This document shows, piece after piece, positions 10,715-22,064 of a DNA stretch of 64,000 nucleotides (positions within the stretch are counted from its first letter, which is position 1; each line of letters opens with the position of its first letter). Below the pieces are notes generated by a model. That model searched no databases. It was not told the origin of the DNA and saw only the letters and a list, made by a program, of their open reading frames with translations. A program made the position numbers and the translations under genes. This stretch comes from Tricholoma matsutake (Eukaryota > Basidiomycota > Agaricomycetes > Agaricales > Tricholomataceae): positions 2,294,001 to 2,358,000 of the forward strand of contig AP026546.1 of NCBI GenBank assembly GCA_026075535.2, given 5' to 3'.

Positions 10715-12007
10715 GCACTCGCTGTACCTTCATGCAGAGAAATGTGAACTCTACACTGAAAAGGTGGAGTGTCTCAGTCATATGATTGATGAGCATGGGC
10801 TACACGCAGATAATGATAAGATGGCACGTATACGAGAGTGGAAAACACCTCGTAACTACCACAAAGTCCAGCACTTCTTAGAACTTGTGCAATATCTGGC
10901 ACACTTTCTGCCAGACATTGGTGCTTATACTAGTCCACTTTCAGCAATGACTAAGAATGGCCAAGCCTTTCATTGGTGGCCATTGCATGATTCCTGTGTC
11001 CAGATGATTAAAACCATCTGTTGCATGACACCAGTGTTGAAGCCAATCGACCCTGAATCACCTGAGCCCGTATGGGTGATCTGTGATGCTTCAGTCTTTG
11101 GGACTGGAGTTATGTATGGACAAGGACCTGAGTGGCAGACTTGCTGCCCTAAAGGAACTACTGCACCTTTGAGCATGAAACAATAGCCATACTTGAGGCT
11201 CTCCTCAAGTGGGAAGACAAACTGATCAGTAGACAGATTCACATCATCACTGATCACAAGGTGCTTGAGTTTTTCCAGACTCAACACTGATTGTCTGCTA
11301 GGCAGATGTGATGGATGGAATATCTATCGTGTTTCGACTTTGACATTAGATATGTCAAAGGTAAACTAAACAAAGTAGTGGATGCTCTATCCCACTACTA
11401 CCAATTTGACTCTTGGGATGATGCACCATCAGTCCAACACTATGACATACAACTCGATCCTAACCACGAGGACCTCCCATGGGATCGACATCTCAAAATA
11501 AGAAATCAAGTGATTGAAACTCACTCTGCAGCTTCTCAGCAGAAGCGAGTTGGCAAGCAATTAAAGGCTCTTCAAGAATGGATCAAAGAGTGTGAAACAG
11601 CCACAGCCCTGATGACTGCGAATGCTGAAGAAGGGAATCCACCTTCTTCGAGAGATAAATCAGAGGGTGACCCTTTGATTCACAATTCTCAGGCCAAAGG
11701 GCCTGATCTGCACATTCATATTTCAGAGTTAGATCCTCTGAACGACAATATCTGGAAAGGGTATGCCAACGACAATGTTTTCAAGAAAGTTTTTGAAAAA
11801 CCAGAAGACCACCTGGGTTTCCAAATCTGGGACGGGTTCATATGGATGAAGAATTGTGGCAGAGAGGATGTTCTTTGCATCCTTTCCACCTTATCTAAAG
11901 GTACAACCTTACATGGTCATATAATCAAACAAGTCCATACTGTTGTAGGGCATTTTGGTCCTTTGAAAACATCAAAGTACATCCGGCATTGGTATTGGTG
12001 GCCTTGA
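10715..12007 (+). pseudogene. Gypsy pol: RT end, RNase H, integrase zinc finger
   Basis: Ty3/gypsy polyprotein lacking gag, protease and most of the reverse transcriptase. It starts in the RT thumb (AEKCELYTEKVECLSHMIDEHG) and runs into RNase H (VWVICDASVFGTG, then ITDHKVLEFF near 11255). It continues through FDFDIRYVKGKLNKVVDALS to the integrase HHCC region (H at LHGHIIKQVHTVVGH; WYWWP at 12000). About 11145-11185 the frame shifts and part of RNase H is missing. Stops at 11288 and 11309 and the TGA at 12005 break it further. The 5' truncation coincides with the LINE fragment boundary. Confidence 0.85.
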
Positions 12008-13190
12008 CTTCAAGGCAAAGTCAAGAAATATTGTGATTCTTGCGAAACATGTGTTTGCTCAAAGGGGGAATATCAACCCCTGCAAGGCAAATTGCATTCA
12101 CTACCTACTCCCATGAGACCATGGGAATCAATTGGGATGGATTTCATCAGACCCTTCCCAGAGTCTGAAGGCTTTGACTACCTTTGGGTAATCATTTGTC
12201 ATTTGTCTTTGATGGTTCACCTGATACTGGTGAACACAACTATGACAGCTTCCCAACTATCTCCAATCTTTGTGAAGGAGATCATATGATTGCATGGGCT
12301 ACCAGGCTTGATTGTTTGCGATTGAGATTCAAAATTCATGTCCACATGGTGGTGTGAAGTAAACCATATCCTGAATGTCAAGATACTTATGTCCACATCA
12401 TTCCACCCTCAGACAGATGGAATAACAGAACACGCAAATCATTTGATCGCTCAAATCCTCAGAGCGTTCATTGTGTCCAATCAAAAAGATTGGGTAAAGT
12501 TCCTCTCACTAGTAGAGTTTGCAATAAACTCTACCATAAACAGGGCAATGGGGATGGCCCCGCTCAAGATCAACTATGGGCTCTTGCCTCAGATGTTGCA
12601 AGAACTTCCTTCAACAGAATGCATTCTGCCAGGGGTGCGCACTTTCGCTATAAATGCATTGCAAAACATGGCAGTGGCCCATGACAGCATCATTGCTGAA
12701 AGAGTATTTTAGTGACACTATGCTAATAAACATCGGTGCAAAGAGCCCAATGTCAGACAAGGTGACCTGGTCTACTTGTCCACCAAAAATCTTGCATTGC
12801 CCAAGGGCCATGCAAGTAAGCTACTACCTAAATTTGTAGGACCTTACAAGGTCCTACAGGCATATCCTGAAACTTCCCACTATGAGTTGGACCTTCCTAA
12901 CAAACTGAAATGCCAGTGTTTGCACCAGCATTTCCATGTGAGCCTGTTAAGGCCTCACCACCCTAATGATGATGCCTTGTTTCCCAACAGGTGTGGTCTG
13001 GATGCATATGACTTTGGTGCACCTGATGACACCAAATGGTATGTTGAATAAATTATGGCCCATAAATGGTGTGGCTGTACTATCCAATTTGAAGTCAAGT
13101 AGAGTCTGGGTGACACCACTTGGGAACTGTTGGCAACTGTAATGATCTTACAGCTTTGGATGCATATCTGATGCTTATGGGTGCCAGAGA
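12008..13190 (+). pseudogene. Gypsy integrase and chromodomain
   Basis: Continues the same gypsy element. The zinc-finger cysteines (YCDSCETCV) are followed by the integrase core (WESIGMDFIRPFPES, then SFHPQTDGITEHANHLI holding the catalytic Glu). The C-terminal SH3-like segment (RQGDLVYLSTKNL) follows. At 13020-13190 lies a chromodomain-like stretch (WYVE, then SLGDTTWELL), as in chromoviruses, which use it to target heterochromatin. TGA replaces family Arg at 12287 and near 12325 (CD-stop-DSKF, usually SDRDSKF), and WWCE replaces WWRE. Both are changes expected from CpG decay. A TAG at 12710 and TAA near 13050 also occur. Confidence 0.85.
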
Positions 13191-13368
13191 GGCATGAACT
13201 ACCAAAACACCCAGTGGGTACTGTGCATCAATGTTGTTAACGACTTGAAAATGTATAAGTTGCACCAGACATGTGATGTGTCCTGTGGCATTCAAACTCT
13301 GCTGCTGTATAGCACAATGCATGGAGTTTCAATAGTTTTTTCTTTCATCCTTTGCCTTGGTACACACC

Positions 13369-14120
13369 ATGGCAAATATCCTGCCTGATAAAGACAACCC
13401 CATGGGGGACAACAAATTCAGATATATAACTCACCACGCATGTGAGACCAACCATGGTTGGTCTTGAAGGGGGAAGGAGAAGGAGAGAGAGCTCAAGCCA
13501 ACAGGCTCGAGCAACTACAACCATCACTCACCTAGCCCAGGCAAGATAGAAACTGCAATCTGTGTCAGCAGACACATGGAAAGAGAAGACCAGCAGCGGT
13601 GCAATGGCATGGGCACCAGCTCCACCACCGCTGACACCTGGAGAATTGATGGCAAAGGAATCATCATTCACTGAGGCTCTTGCGAAACTTGCAAGAGCTA
13701 TGCTTTACACATGTACAACCATGTGTACGACCATGATGAGGGATATTTCAACACAAAAGACTGTCAAGATAAGCATATTGCTTCGCACATAAGGGCCAAA
13801 GCCAATCGTATTTATGATGAATACGAGAAGGATATTGGGGCCCTCTAGGAGACCATCCATAACCTGGAGGATGAAAATAACCATCTTCTGGAGCAGCTCA
13901 AAGGACGTTCATCCAAACGAGCTCATACTCACAAATCCTCACCTTACCCTGAGAGAATTCAGGGTAACTTGTATGCAAATGTAGCTGCTAGGCCTGCTCC
14001 ACCTCCTGCACCCCACCCTGTCATCCCCAATGAGGACGTCGACATGAAAGAGGTATACCCACCTCTTCCCACTCTTCTCACACTGAGGAATACCTCCTTG
14101 GTGCCCCATGTCCCCAGGAC
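13369..14120 (+). pseudogene. Gag-like gene, part 1 of 3
   Basis: I do not recognise the family. An open frame from the ATG at 13369 runs to 14120 with only three stops (TGA near 13474, TGA near 13668, TAG near 13846). It encodes a Cys/His-rich segment (CETCKSYALHMYNHVYDHD) and then a predicted coiled coil (IHNLEDENNHLLEQL), followed by a Pro-rich linker. The frame continues exactly at 24656 if the hAT-type element 14121-24647 and one 8-bp target copy are removed, giving VPRT joined to ANWILANK. It therefore was one gene before the insertion. The composition suggests a retroelement structural protein, but this is inference. Confidence 0.6.
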
Positions 14121-14661
14121 TAGTGTTTAAAGGTCTGGTCCTACAAACTGGAAAAAGACCAAAACCAAACCGAAATTAACCAAAGTCCGGTTCATCAGGT
14201 AGCTATTTATAGGACTAGTCTTTTGCTGTCCAGTTGCCAGTCTTTCACTTTGAAAAATATCATTGAACTGATAAAATAACCCTGATTTCCACACATAATG
14301 ACTTCAATTTTGCTCCCTTGACCATCAAAAACGGTGGAGAACTGAGAGAGATATCACCAAATACATTTTGCACAAGAACTTTGTTGTGATTAAAATAACT
14401 TTGATTTTTTTGATTTTTGATTTTTTTGGGTCAAAAATTTATAACATGGCGCCCAAATGCAGTCCACGGCAGAGATGTACAAACAAAGTACAAGGGGTTG
14501 GGATATCATTCCAAGTCATCCCCCTGCTGATCTTCACACCAACCACCTAGATAACTGTGAATACCACTAAGGGGGCCCCTTTTATTGATTAAACGGATTC
14601 GCCAGTGGTGGCATACCGACAACCCAGACTTGACGATGTGTTCCTCGAGATGCCACGGTGA

Positions 14662-16938
14662 TGATGCTCAACCCGGAAACCCAAACAAAACCCACAAAAA
14701 GGCTTCAGATGGTATAACACGAGTCAGAGGAAGGGTGCGAGGCCCTCTAGATGTCACCTGTCAGACTAACCATCAAATAGTCATAAAAGGACTGCTTGTC
14801 GAAGCAGTCCGAGGCTAAAAGAATGTGTTTCGAGGACTTGCGATGATTTGTGAGGTGTTGTGATGATTTTCGAGATGTCGCGATGCTTTTTGAGGAAGTC
14901 TTGAGGAATTTCAAGTGTGCAGATATGTTTGGACACAAGGTCGGGGGACTAGACGAGTAGTAGAAGTGAAGAAAAGGCTAATTGAGGGAAGCGAGAGCGA
15001 AAATAGTGTAATGCAAGGAATTTTGAGGAATTTTGAGGAAATTTAGCGTAAAACACCAAACTTCAGACTGAATAAGACTAAACCGAACTCTCAAATCACT
15101 GTGATCTGGGAGGAAGACAACTAGTGTTTAAAGGTCCAGTCTGTAGGACCGAAAAAAAGACCGAAACTGAACTGAACTGGACCGATTAGGACCAGACCAG
15201 TGGTCTATTTATGGACTGGTCTTTTTCAGTCCAGTTGCTGGTCTTTCATTTTGAAAAATATAGTAGGACTGATGAAAAACTGGTTAAAACCGGTTGCAAC
15301 CGGTCTCTTGTTCCAACATGTGTTAGACCTTACTCCCACACATGTTTCCTTTATTTTCGGTCCCTGGATCATCAAAAACAGTCAAGAATTGGTTGAGATA
15401 TGACCAAATACATTTTTGTATGAGTATTTTGTTGTATCAGAACAACTTTGATTGCATTGCTTATTACCTGAGCTATAATCTTTTTTGTACAGCTATATAG
15501 CATCATAAAAGTAACAACAACACACCTAATCATCTGTACCATGGGATTTTATTTATACAACAGCCCAAATGAGTGCAACTACAAACTACAAATTACAAAC
15601 TACAAACCGCAACTTGAATGCATGTCCTTTCGGTTTTGGCCATATCTCAGTCAAATCTTGACGGAATTGCTTAAATGTTGGATCGGTCTACGTAGCATTA
15701 CAATTTCTATCCATTAATATAACATATATGAGGTGATGGTCATATTTGTTGAGATACATATGGGTTATTTGGCACAATAAATTTTATGACAAAAAACCGG
15801 TCCGAACCAGTCTTTTTTCGGTCCATGGACCAATTAGAACCGGTCCTAAAGGGTCCGGTTGCGGTCCTCCAATATCTAGGTCGGTCCTAGACCGGTTGCG
15901 GTTGCTGGTTTCCCCATTTGGAAGTCAAAAACCAGACTGGACTGGACCTTTAAACACTAAAGACAATGACTTTCTTGTTTTTCTTTGTATCTAGTACATC
16001 TTTTTATATAAAATAAAGAAAGTACCTAAAAAGGCTAGAGAACATGTGTAGAACATGAGGCAAAAGATATGAGTTAGGGCACAAGGCCAAAAAGGAGACT
16101 GGAATCCGAACAAGAAAGATATATATCATATGATGAAAGAGTAATAAAGGGTATAGAACTAAAAGGGGACTGTCCTTTGTGTATAAACTGCGCTAAGTCT
16201 CGCAATAATGTGGCCAGTGGGTTCTGTGTGCGATAGGGACTTGGAACGAGGCTGACCTACTATCAGCAGGTTTGAGCACAAGTTGGAATACTTCCTGGCG
16301 CATGGTATTCCACCATATAGATAACAAATGTGGTGCCTGATGTCGCTCACAGTCTCTCAATATTGATTGATGATGCTCAACGATGCTCAACGATGCTCAA
16401 TTGCATTTGACAATGCTCGATCGCATTTGATATGATGCTCAATGATGTTCAATCGCGTTTGACGATGCTCGACCACATTTGACGATGTTCGACAATGGTA
16501 GGGGATACGTCTGGCATGTGTGCGATGAGTATTCAGATAGCAATATAGTGTCCAATGTCGATTTGCAATGTTCGATGATTTTCGAAGTTGGTCGAGGAAA
16601 TATCAGACTTGTTCAAAGGCCGATATTGCTGCGATATTGCTCGATACTGGTTTGGTACCCATTGACGATGCTCCAAGTGTATATTCTGAGCTGTCTGAAG
16701 GTTGGGGGAGTTGTACTATGGCGGCCGAAGGCATACGAAGAATTTCGAGGTGTCGCAAAGAGTTTTGAAGCATTGCGAAGAATTTCGAAGCATTTTTGTG
16801 ACCTTGTAGAGGTTCGTAGAGGTTTGTAGAGGTTCAGAGGGGTTTGTAGAAGTTCAGAGGGGTTTGTATGGGTTCGTAGAGCTTTGACAACAATTGTAGA
16901 TGTGTTTTCCAAGCTTGAATGACAAGGTGGACCTATCA
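14662..16938 (-). repeat. Gypsy LTR (family of 48521-49592)
   Basis: Read on the minus strand this starts TGATAGGTCCACC (16938) and ends GGGTTGAGCATCA (14662), matching both ends of the LTR at 48521-49592. Shared interior blocks include GGAAACCCAAACAAA and GCGTAAAACAC. A TATA-like TATATAAAAAG lies near 16005-16015 on the minus strand. A hAT MITE is inserted at 15122-15959. The LTR is longer than its relative because of expanded short repeats at 16376-16500 (GATGCTCAA-like) and 16800-16880 (GTTTGTAGAGG-like). No matching 5-bp target duplication was seen, so whether it is solo or a remnant of a deleted element is open. Confidence 0.65.
15122..15959. mobile_element. hAT-type MITE, copy 2, complete
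   Basis: An 838-bp element with terminal inverted repeats TAGTGTTTAAAGGTCCAGT and its complement, flanked by AAGACAAC (15114-15121) and AAGACAAT (15960-15967), an 8-bp target duplication. It is inserted in the gypsy LTR at 14662-16938. Internal sequence is rich in ACCGGTT/AACCGGT and GGACCGG-type subterminal motifs, possible transposase binding sites. It carries no gene and depends on a hAT transposase encoded elsewhere. Confidence 0.88.
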
Positions 16939-17376
16939 ACAGGGTATAAGTTCAAGATTTAGGGGAAACTGCCGCCCTGATGTGAGCCTCTCAGCTCAGA
17001 AAGAAGGGCATAGTCAGCATCAAGCTGTAATGCACAACCGACAGTGGATCTGAAAGTGCTCAGGCACCTCCCCAAACCAGTACCTGGGTTTGTGTCCCCC
17101 CACCCTGACAGTCACTCCTGAACATGGGCAGGCCCCCTTTATAAGAGTTAACAGACTCGTCAGCCGCCTTCTACAGCTGCCACCAACATACCAATCACAC
17201 TAGCCAGGACCACACGAGGGTCACGCACAACCTATCCTGGATCCCATGCTAGTGGGGTGAACAACCCAATTTCTGGGTTGTTGTCCAAGAATTCCTGGAA
17301 GCCTTTGATGGAGTCTGGGCTTGCATGAGTTTCAGTGTGAACTACCACTGGGCAGATGTCCAATATATGATCCCAA
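16939..17376. other. Gene-free stretch, possible LINE 3' region
   Basis: No credible gene. Around 17127-17170 CCCCCTTTATAAGAGTTAAC resembles 14571-14610 (GGCCCCTTTTATTGATTAAAC), suggesting related 3' untranslated sequence of the LINE family. On the minus strand a short open segment near 17370-17230 is not recognisable. Confidence 0.4.
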
Positions 17377-18003
17377 TTTTTTTTTTTTTTTTTTTGGATC
17401 AGAATTTATAACGTGGGGCTCGGTTGCAGTCCACGGGTCAGGATACAAACAAAGGTACTACTATGACTACACATTCCCCCTGCCTACATTCCACACCAAG
17501 TCCCTCGCAGAAGCCACTTTAGGCGGGCATGGCCACAGACATTGTCCTCTCAGACAGGAAAGGCAATAATCTGTAGAGGGGGGGCCCCCCCCACAGAAGC
17601 TAGCCATTAGTTCACCATCTGGTGCTATCTTGGTCCCCCCAGCCACATATCTGACCGAAGTCAGATCAGGTGCAAGCAGTGTCAATTCACTGTAAACCCT
17701 CCCTTGCAGGAAGAGTAACCGTCCTTCACCAGACAATGAGGGTTGGCCACCCCAGGCAAGTGAGGTGGACCATCACCATGTCCAAGCATGAGTGACAGTG
17801 ACAAGGCAGCTGGTTACTCACTGGAACTGCTGTAGGTAGGGGGCCAAGGCCCCCCTCAAGCATACACTCCTCTGAGCATGCACTCAATGACATCGTCCCC
17901 CCCGCAGTGGGAGGAAGGTAAAGGGAGGCGGCATATTGCCACCATCCCGAAATCGGCCCCCAGAAGTTTGGTGGTCAGTGTTAAGAAGGGGTGGTCCCCT
18001 TCC

Positions 18004-18834
18004 TCAAGCTCGGCGCAGTCGTTGGCGAGGCCCACAAGGACAACGGTGCCGTTCCGGGGATGAGGGTTCTCCAGTTGGTGGCTCTGTCACTGGTGGGGCA
18101 GACTGGGCTGCTATCATTGCCTCATAGGAAGCCCAGAAGGCTGCTGGAGATGTAAGGTCTAGAGGAGCTGACACTGCCCAAAGTGACTCCATCATGCTCT
18201 CTGAAAACTGCCAGGTGGTGGTGAAGAGCTCCCATGCCATCTGGCGCCAAGAATTCCTCTCATTGAGAGGAACCGCGGACACTCGGATGGTACCCACAAA
18301 AGAGGTCATCATGTCCAGTATATGCAACATGGCATGAGAGGTGGCTTCAATCTCCAGCCTCTCATCCCTTGATAATGGCACTTCATCCTCCACCAACTCA
18401 GGGATGGGGGGCAAAGGCGGTGACAGGGCAGGGGATGCCTCTGGATAAAGGAGCTCAGCTATGCCAAGCTCCTGTGAGTACACATCCTCTCATGGGAGGC
18501 TGCGAGTCCATTGCTTGTGTGCGACGTCAACACCTTGTGCCCATCGTACACAATCAATTGTTTTTCTTGAGGAGAGCCTGGGCCCTCCCTCGGCATACAT
18601 GAGAGCCTCCTGCATAGCAAGAGAGTTGTTGTCATCATTGTCATCAGGGTCGGAGAGGTTTTCCCCAGCCCACAGATCTCTAACTGCCCTTAATACAGTA
18701 GCTACCTCTGATTCGTTCTGTTTGAACCGGGTGTCGTAGTCTTGGGCGTCATCATCAAAGATGTCACCCATGATCAGGGAGGGGTCATGTAGACCCCGGT
18801 GAGGTGGATAGTCTCTGGTTTGCCATTTGGGCAT
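18004..18834 (-). pseudogene. Unrecognised broken gene upstream of retroposon tail
   Basis: Two minus-strand open segments, 18834-18490 and 18483-18004, follow one another across a small gap and lie upstream of the minus-oriented poly(A) end at 17377. The first is acidic (GENLSDPDDNDDNN). The second is Pro/Glu-rich and then has an amphipathic stretch (TWQFSESMMESLWAVSAP). I do not recognise either. It could be an ORF1-type protein of the retroposon, or a captured transcript. Function unknown. Confidence 0.4.
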
Positions 18835-19629
18835 TGAGAGTGAATTAGCATGAGTAGATGATGGTAAAAGTCAAGGTATGTAGCATGGAATCGATAGCAG
18901 ATGGTCCCTTATCTAAGTTCCGGATCCACCCGACTCAGCCTCCAAATGCTCCAAGGGGACAGACAGGCCACACATCCTGCTGCCTGGTGGGAGAAGATTG
19001 AGCCCAGGTCATGACTCCTCAGGGGGAGTGAGCACTGGAGGTAGAAAGTGGGTGGTGAGAAGCGGCTGCCCAAATGTTGTCCTAGCCCCCAGGGGGCACC
19101 ATCACCCGGCCTCTTTTAACAATGGTGTATTCTGAGTGGATAGTCAGAGTAGCATGTCTCCAGTAGTAGAAACTCACAGAGCAAGGAGGTTGGAAGCCTC
19201 TCAGATGACCAGCAGTCCAGTGAAAATGTCCCTCCTCCTAAGCCAGACCTCCCCCAGCTAAACGAATGCAGCGACTTGGCCGAGCGTTGAAGTAGGCATC
19301 CTACACCCACTCTAAGCCCCCATGGGGACCCAGACTACTCTTTCGTTGACAACACTCACCTAGTCAGGATCCTCGAAGCCCAGGAGAATGAGACAGATAG
19401 CAGACACTGTCAGAAACAGTGCCTGAGGCATCCCCGGAGATCAGATGGACAGATCCCTTAGCAAATCAGGCCAGGCCTGGAGACGCCGAGAGTGTTCGTG
19501 ATGGCGAAATCCGATCGAAAATTGGACGAAAATTGCAGTCTCGACATTGCTACCAACATCAAGCAGGAGTGTTTACCACTGTTTATGGTGGTTGTACCAA
19601 GTCAAGGAGCGGTGCTCCATCCGGGGTGG
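18835..19629. other. Gene-free stretch between retroposon copies
   Basis: No open frame longer than about 65 codons looks coding. Sequence is GC-rich compared with the Helitrons and contains CCCCCAGGGGGC near 19088. It probably belongs to the 5' parts of the two outward-facing retroposons. Confidence 0.35.
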
Positions 19630-20001
19630 TCAATCCTCATTGGCTGGGAACATGCAGGTGGTTATTCCTCCCACAAGGGGGGATTTACTGTGAATTGACA
19701 CAGCCATGCCTGATCTGACTTCGGTTGGATGTGTGGCTGGGGGATTGGTTTGCACCAGAGGGCGATCTAATGGCTAGCTTTGGGATGGGGGGGGGCTCCC
19801 CCTCCAGATTATTGCCTTTCCTGTCTGAGAGGACAACATTAGTGGCCTGCTCGCCTAAAGTGGCTAAAACAAGGACCTGGGTTGGGAAGCAGGTGAAGGG
19901 AACATGTAGATAGAGTAGTACCTTTGTTTGTTCCCACTCCACAGACTGCATTCGAGCCTCACGTTATAAATTCTGATCCAAAAAAAAAAAAAAAAAAAAA
20001 A

Positions 20002-22064
20002 TTGAGAGTGCCATCATCCATGTATGGCATGAGGTCGACTTTTCTGCTGATCTCGCTTCTTCTGAAGAGCTTCATGATGGGTGTTAGGTACAACACTGAC
20101 AGGACTGGGGACAAAGCAGAGCCTTGTCCTACCCCCACATCAGCCGCAAAGGAGCCAGATGAGAAGGCATTCCACTTGTAGGTCATCTTGTGGCCGACAA
20201 GGTAAGAATGGAAGAAGTTCACTACTCATGCAGGGAACCCCAACCAGGAGATAATTTCCAATAGAACCTGGTAGTTCAAGGAGGAAAAGAATTGAGTGAT
20301 GTCAAATGCGACAACACTCATTTTTAACCCTTGGGCCCATCCTGACCAGGTGGGTAAGGTAGATTCCTGCATCCTCTGTGGAACGCTGGGCAACTCCTCT
20401 GAATTGGTTTTGTTTGAAGGCATCGTGTGTGACTCCATCGAATTGAAGCCATCTAGACAGCATCTTCTTGACTAATTTGCCCAGAGTCTTCAGTAGCACA
20501 ATTGGCCTGAACAACTTTGGTGTAGAGTAGTTGGGCTTCCCTGGTTTCGGAATGATGACCAATAGGGATTCCTTAAAATGTGCAGGCCAATGGCCAGCAG
20601 TGATGCATGCCTCTGCGATGTGAGTGATGAGACTTGCCATCTCAGGTGTGTTACATCAGTGTTTTAGGTACGACCACGTAACATGATCAGGACCTGGTGC
20701 AGAATGGGAGGAGCAAGCATTAAGAGCCTCCTTCATTTCCATAATGGAGAATGGGATTCAAGCCCTTTCAGGCACCAGGTCCAGATCATTTAGGAAGCTC
20801 AGATTGACTACTCAGTCTGAGGCTGCATTGTAGGACCCATCAAGGGCATTCCATAGGGACTCAAGATCATTACATGGTTCTCCCAGGAAGGAGATAGCCT
20901 TGTATAATGGCAGGTTGCATTGATGCATCCAGGACATCAAATCCCAGGGGCATCTGTTCATGGTAGCCACTTCATGGATATGGTCATTAAAGAAATTACA
21001 TTTTGCATGTTGCATGATTTTTCAATACTGTGTCCAGTCCTCCCCATCATGGGAAGCTCTGTATGCCTCTAGGGCACCACTGCATTCTTCCATCCACCAT
21101 CCTTTGAAAGCTTTGCCTAGGTGCAATTCCTTGGCATGGTTGTCCCACGCCTTGGTTAAAATTGTTGCTATCGCTGAGATGACATCATCAATTTCTGCTG
21201 GAGTATCTCTGTGCCAATTATGCCACAGAGTTAAAGTGGAGGAGACAGCATCCAGATATGATGCTTCCTCCTCAGAACCTTTCTTGATCGACCACTTGGT
21301 GACTGGGACCAAAGATCCCAGGCCAGGCAGTGTCAGTGTCAAGGGGGCATGGTTGGACGTACCCCTGGCTCCCAGTAGAATTTCACAATACAACACAAAT
21401 CTGAGATCCATGGGTACGAACATCAGGTTGATCACTGTGTGGTGAAAGCCCTGCTGTGGGGGAAAGTGTGTAGGTCCTTCCTCAGTGGGGAGGGCCCTCA
21501 TCAGGCCTAAGGCCAATGCCGTTTCCACCAGGTGGTCAGCATGAATAGAATGTTCAGGCCCTTGGGGGTCCCAAGAAGCATGTCTCACATTGAAGTTGCC
21601 ACACATGAAGTGTAGGAATGGGATCATCAACACGTTCTCATACAGAAGTGTGATGGCTGAGTGTTGGCTGTCTGAGTAGACGTTAGCGAAGAGCATGATG
21701 TCTTCCCCTATTTCCAGCAAGAATAGCAGGATGTCACGGTTATCAATCAGGTCTCTGCGGAGGCCCGGTCTCAGATTAGCAATGCTGTTTGAGAAGTAGA
21801 CAGCGACACATAGAGGTGAATCAATCCCTGACGGTTGCACCAGTGTGCCCCAATTGGGGCTCATAGGTGCGCCAATTACCTCCTCCCCTTCCCTGTTGTG
21901 GGCAGAGGGGCATGTCTTATAAGGCGCCAAGGTGGCTTTTGGATAGAAAGCAAATCATAATCATCTATAAAATCTGCCAGTAGTGAGTCCATGTACCCCC
22001 AGTTATGGTTTACATTTTGACTAAATATCCATAGGCAAGGGATAAATCTAAGTCTGTCCCTCAT
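20002..22064 (-). pseudogene. LINE ORF2: endonuclease and reverse transcriptase
   Basis: The endonuclease (EEP) part spans about 22064-21300: LLSIQKPPW, CGNFNVRHASWD and TSNHAPLTLTLP correspond to family motifs where the acidic catalytic residues (E, D, D) are normally present. Here they read K, N and N. The reverse transcriptase follows at about 20960-20002: IIPKPGKPNYS, AFDITQFFSSLN (motif A), GVGQGSALSP (motif B) and MPYMDDGTL (catalytic YMDD). TGA/TAG codons and a frameshift near 20340-20360 disrupt it. The gene is cut off after YMDD by the A-tract at 20001, so the thumb and any RNase H are lost. Non-LTR elements of this kind nick DNA with the endonuclease and prime cDNA at the nick. Confidence 0.83.

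Larger units (their letters stand above)
17377..20001. mobile_element. Two poly(A) retroposon ends, 3' ends outward
   Basis: The segment is bounded by a T19 run (17377-17395) and an A22 run (19980-20001). Next to each run the same approximately 370-bp sequence occurs in inverted orientation: 17396-17760 on minus and about 19630-19979 on plus. Shared blocks include GGATCAGAATTTATAACGTG, CTCTCAGACAGGAAAGGCAA and the TCTGACTTCGG region. These are 3' ends of poly(A)-tailed retroposons of the LINE family at 14407. The insertion cuts the LINE reverse transcriptase right after its YMDD motif. The pair could form a long hairpin if transcribed through. Confidence 0.7.

Noticed and set aside
10764..13051. 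Intact gypsy pol gene
   Set aside because: Open segments look long, but frames change near 11150 and stops occur within the integrase; gag, protease and most of RT are absent.
14434..14480. tRNA-type primer site or SINE promoter at TGGCGCCCAAATGCAG
   Set aside because: The TGGCGCCC resemblance to a retroviral primer site is not shared by the related ends at 17396 and 19979, which sit next to poly(A) tracts, so they are LINE-type 3' ends.
15122..15994. Small genes at 15200-15403 and 15746-15994
   Set aside because: They lie wholly or almost wholly within the MITE, have no known domain, and end at its inverted repeat region.
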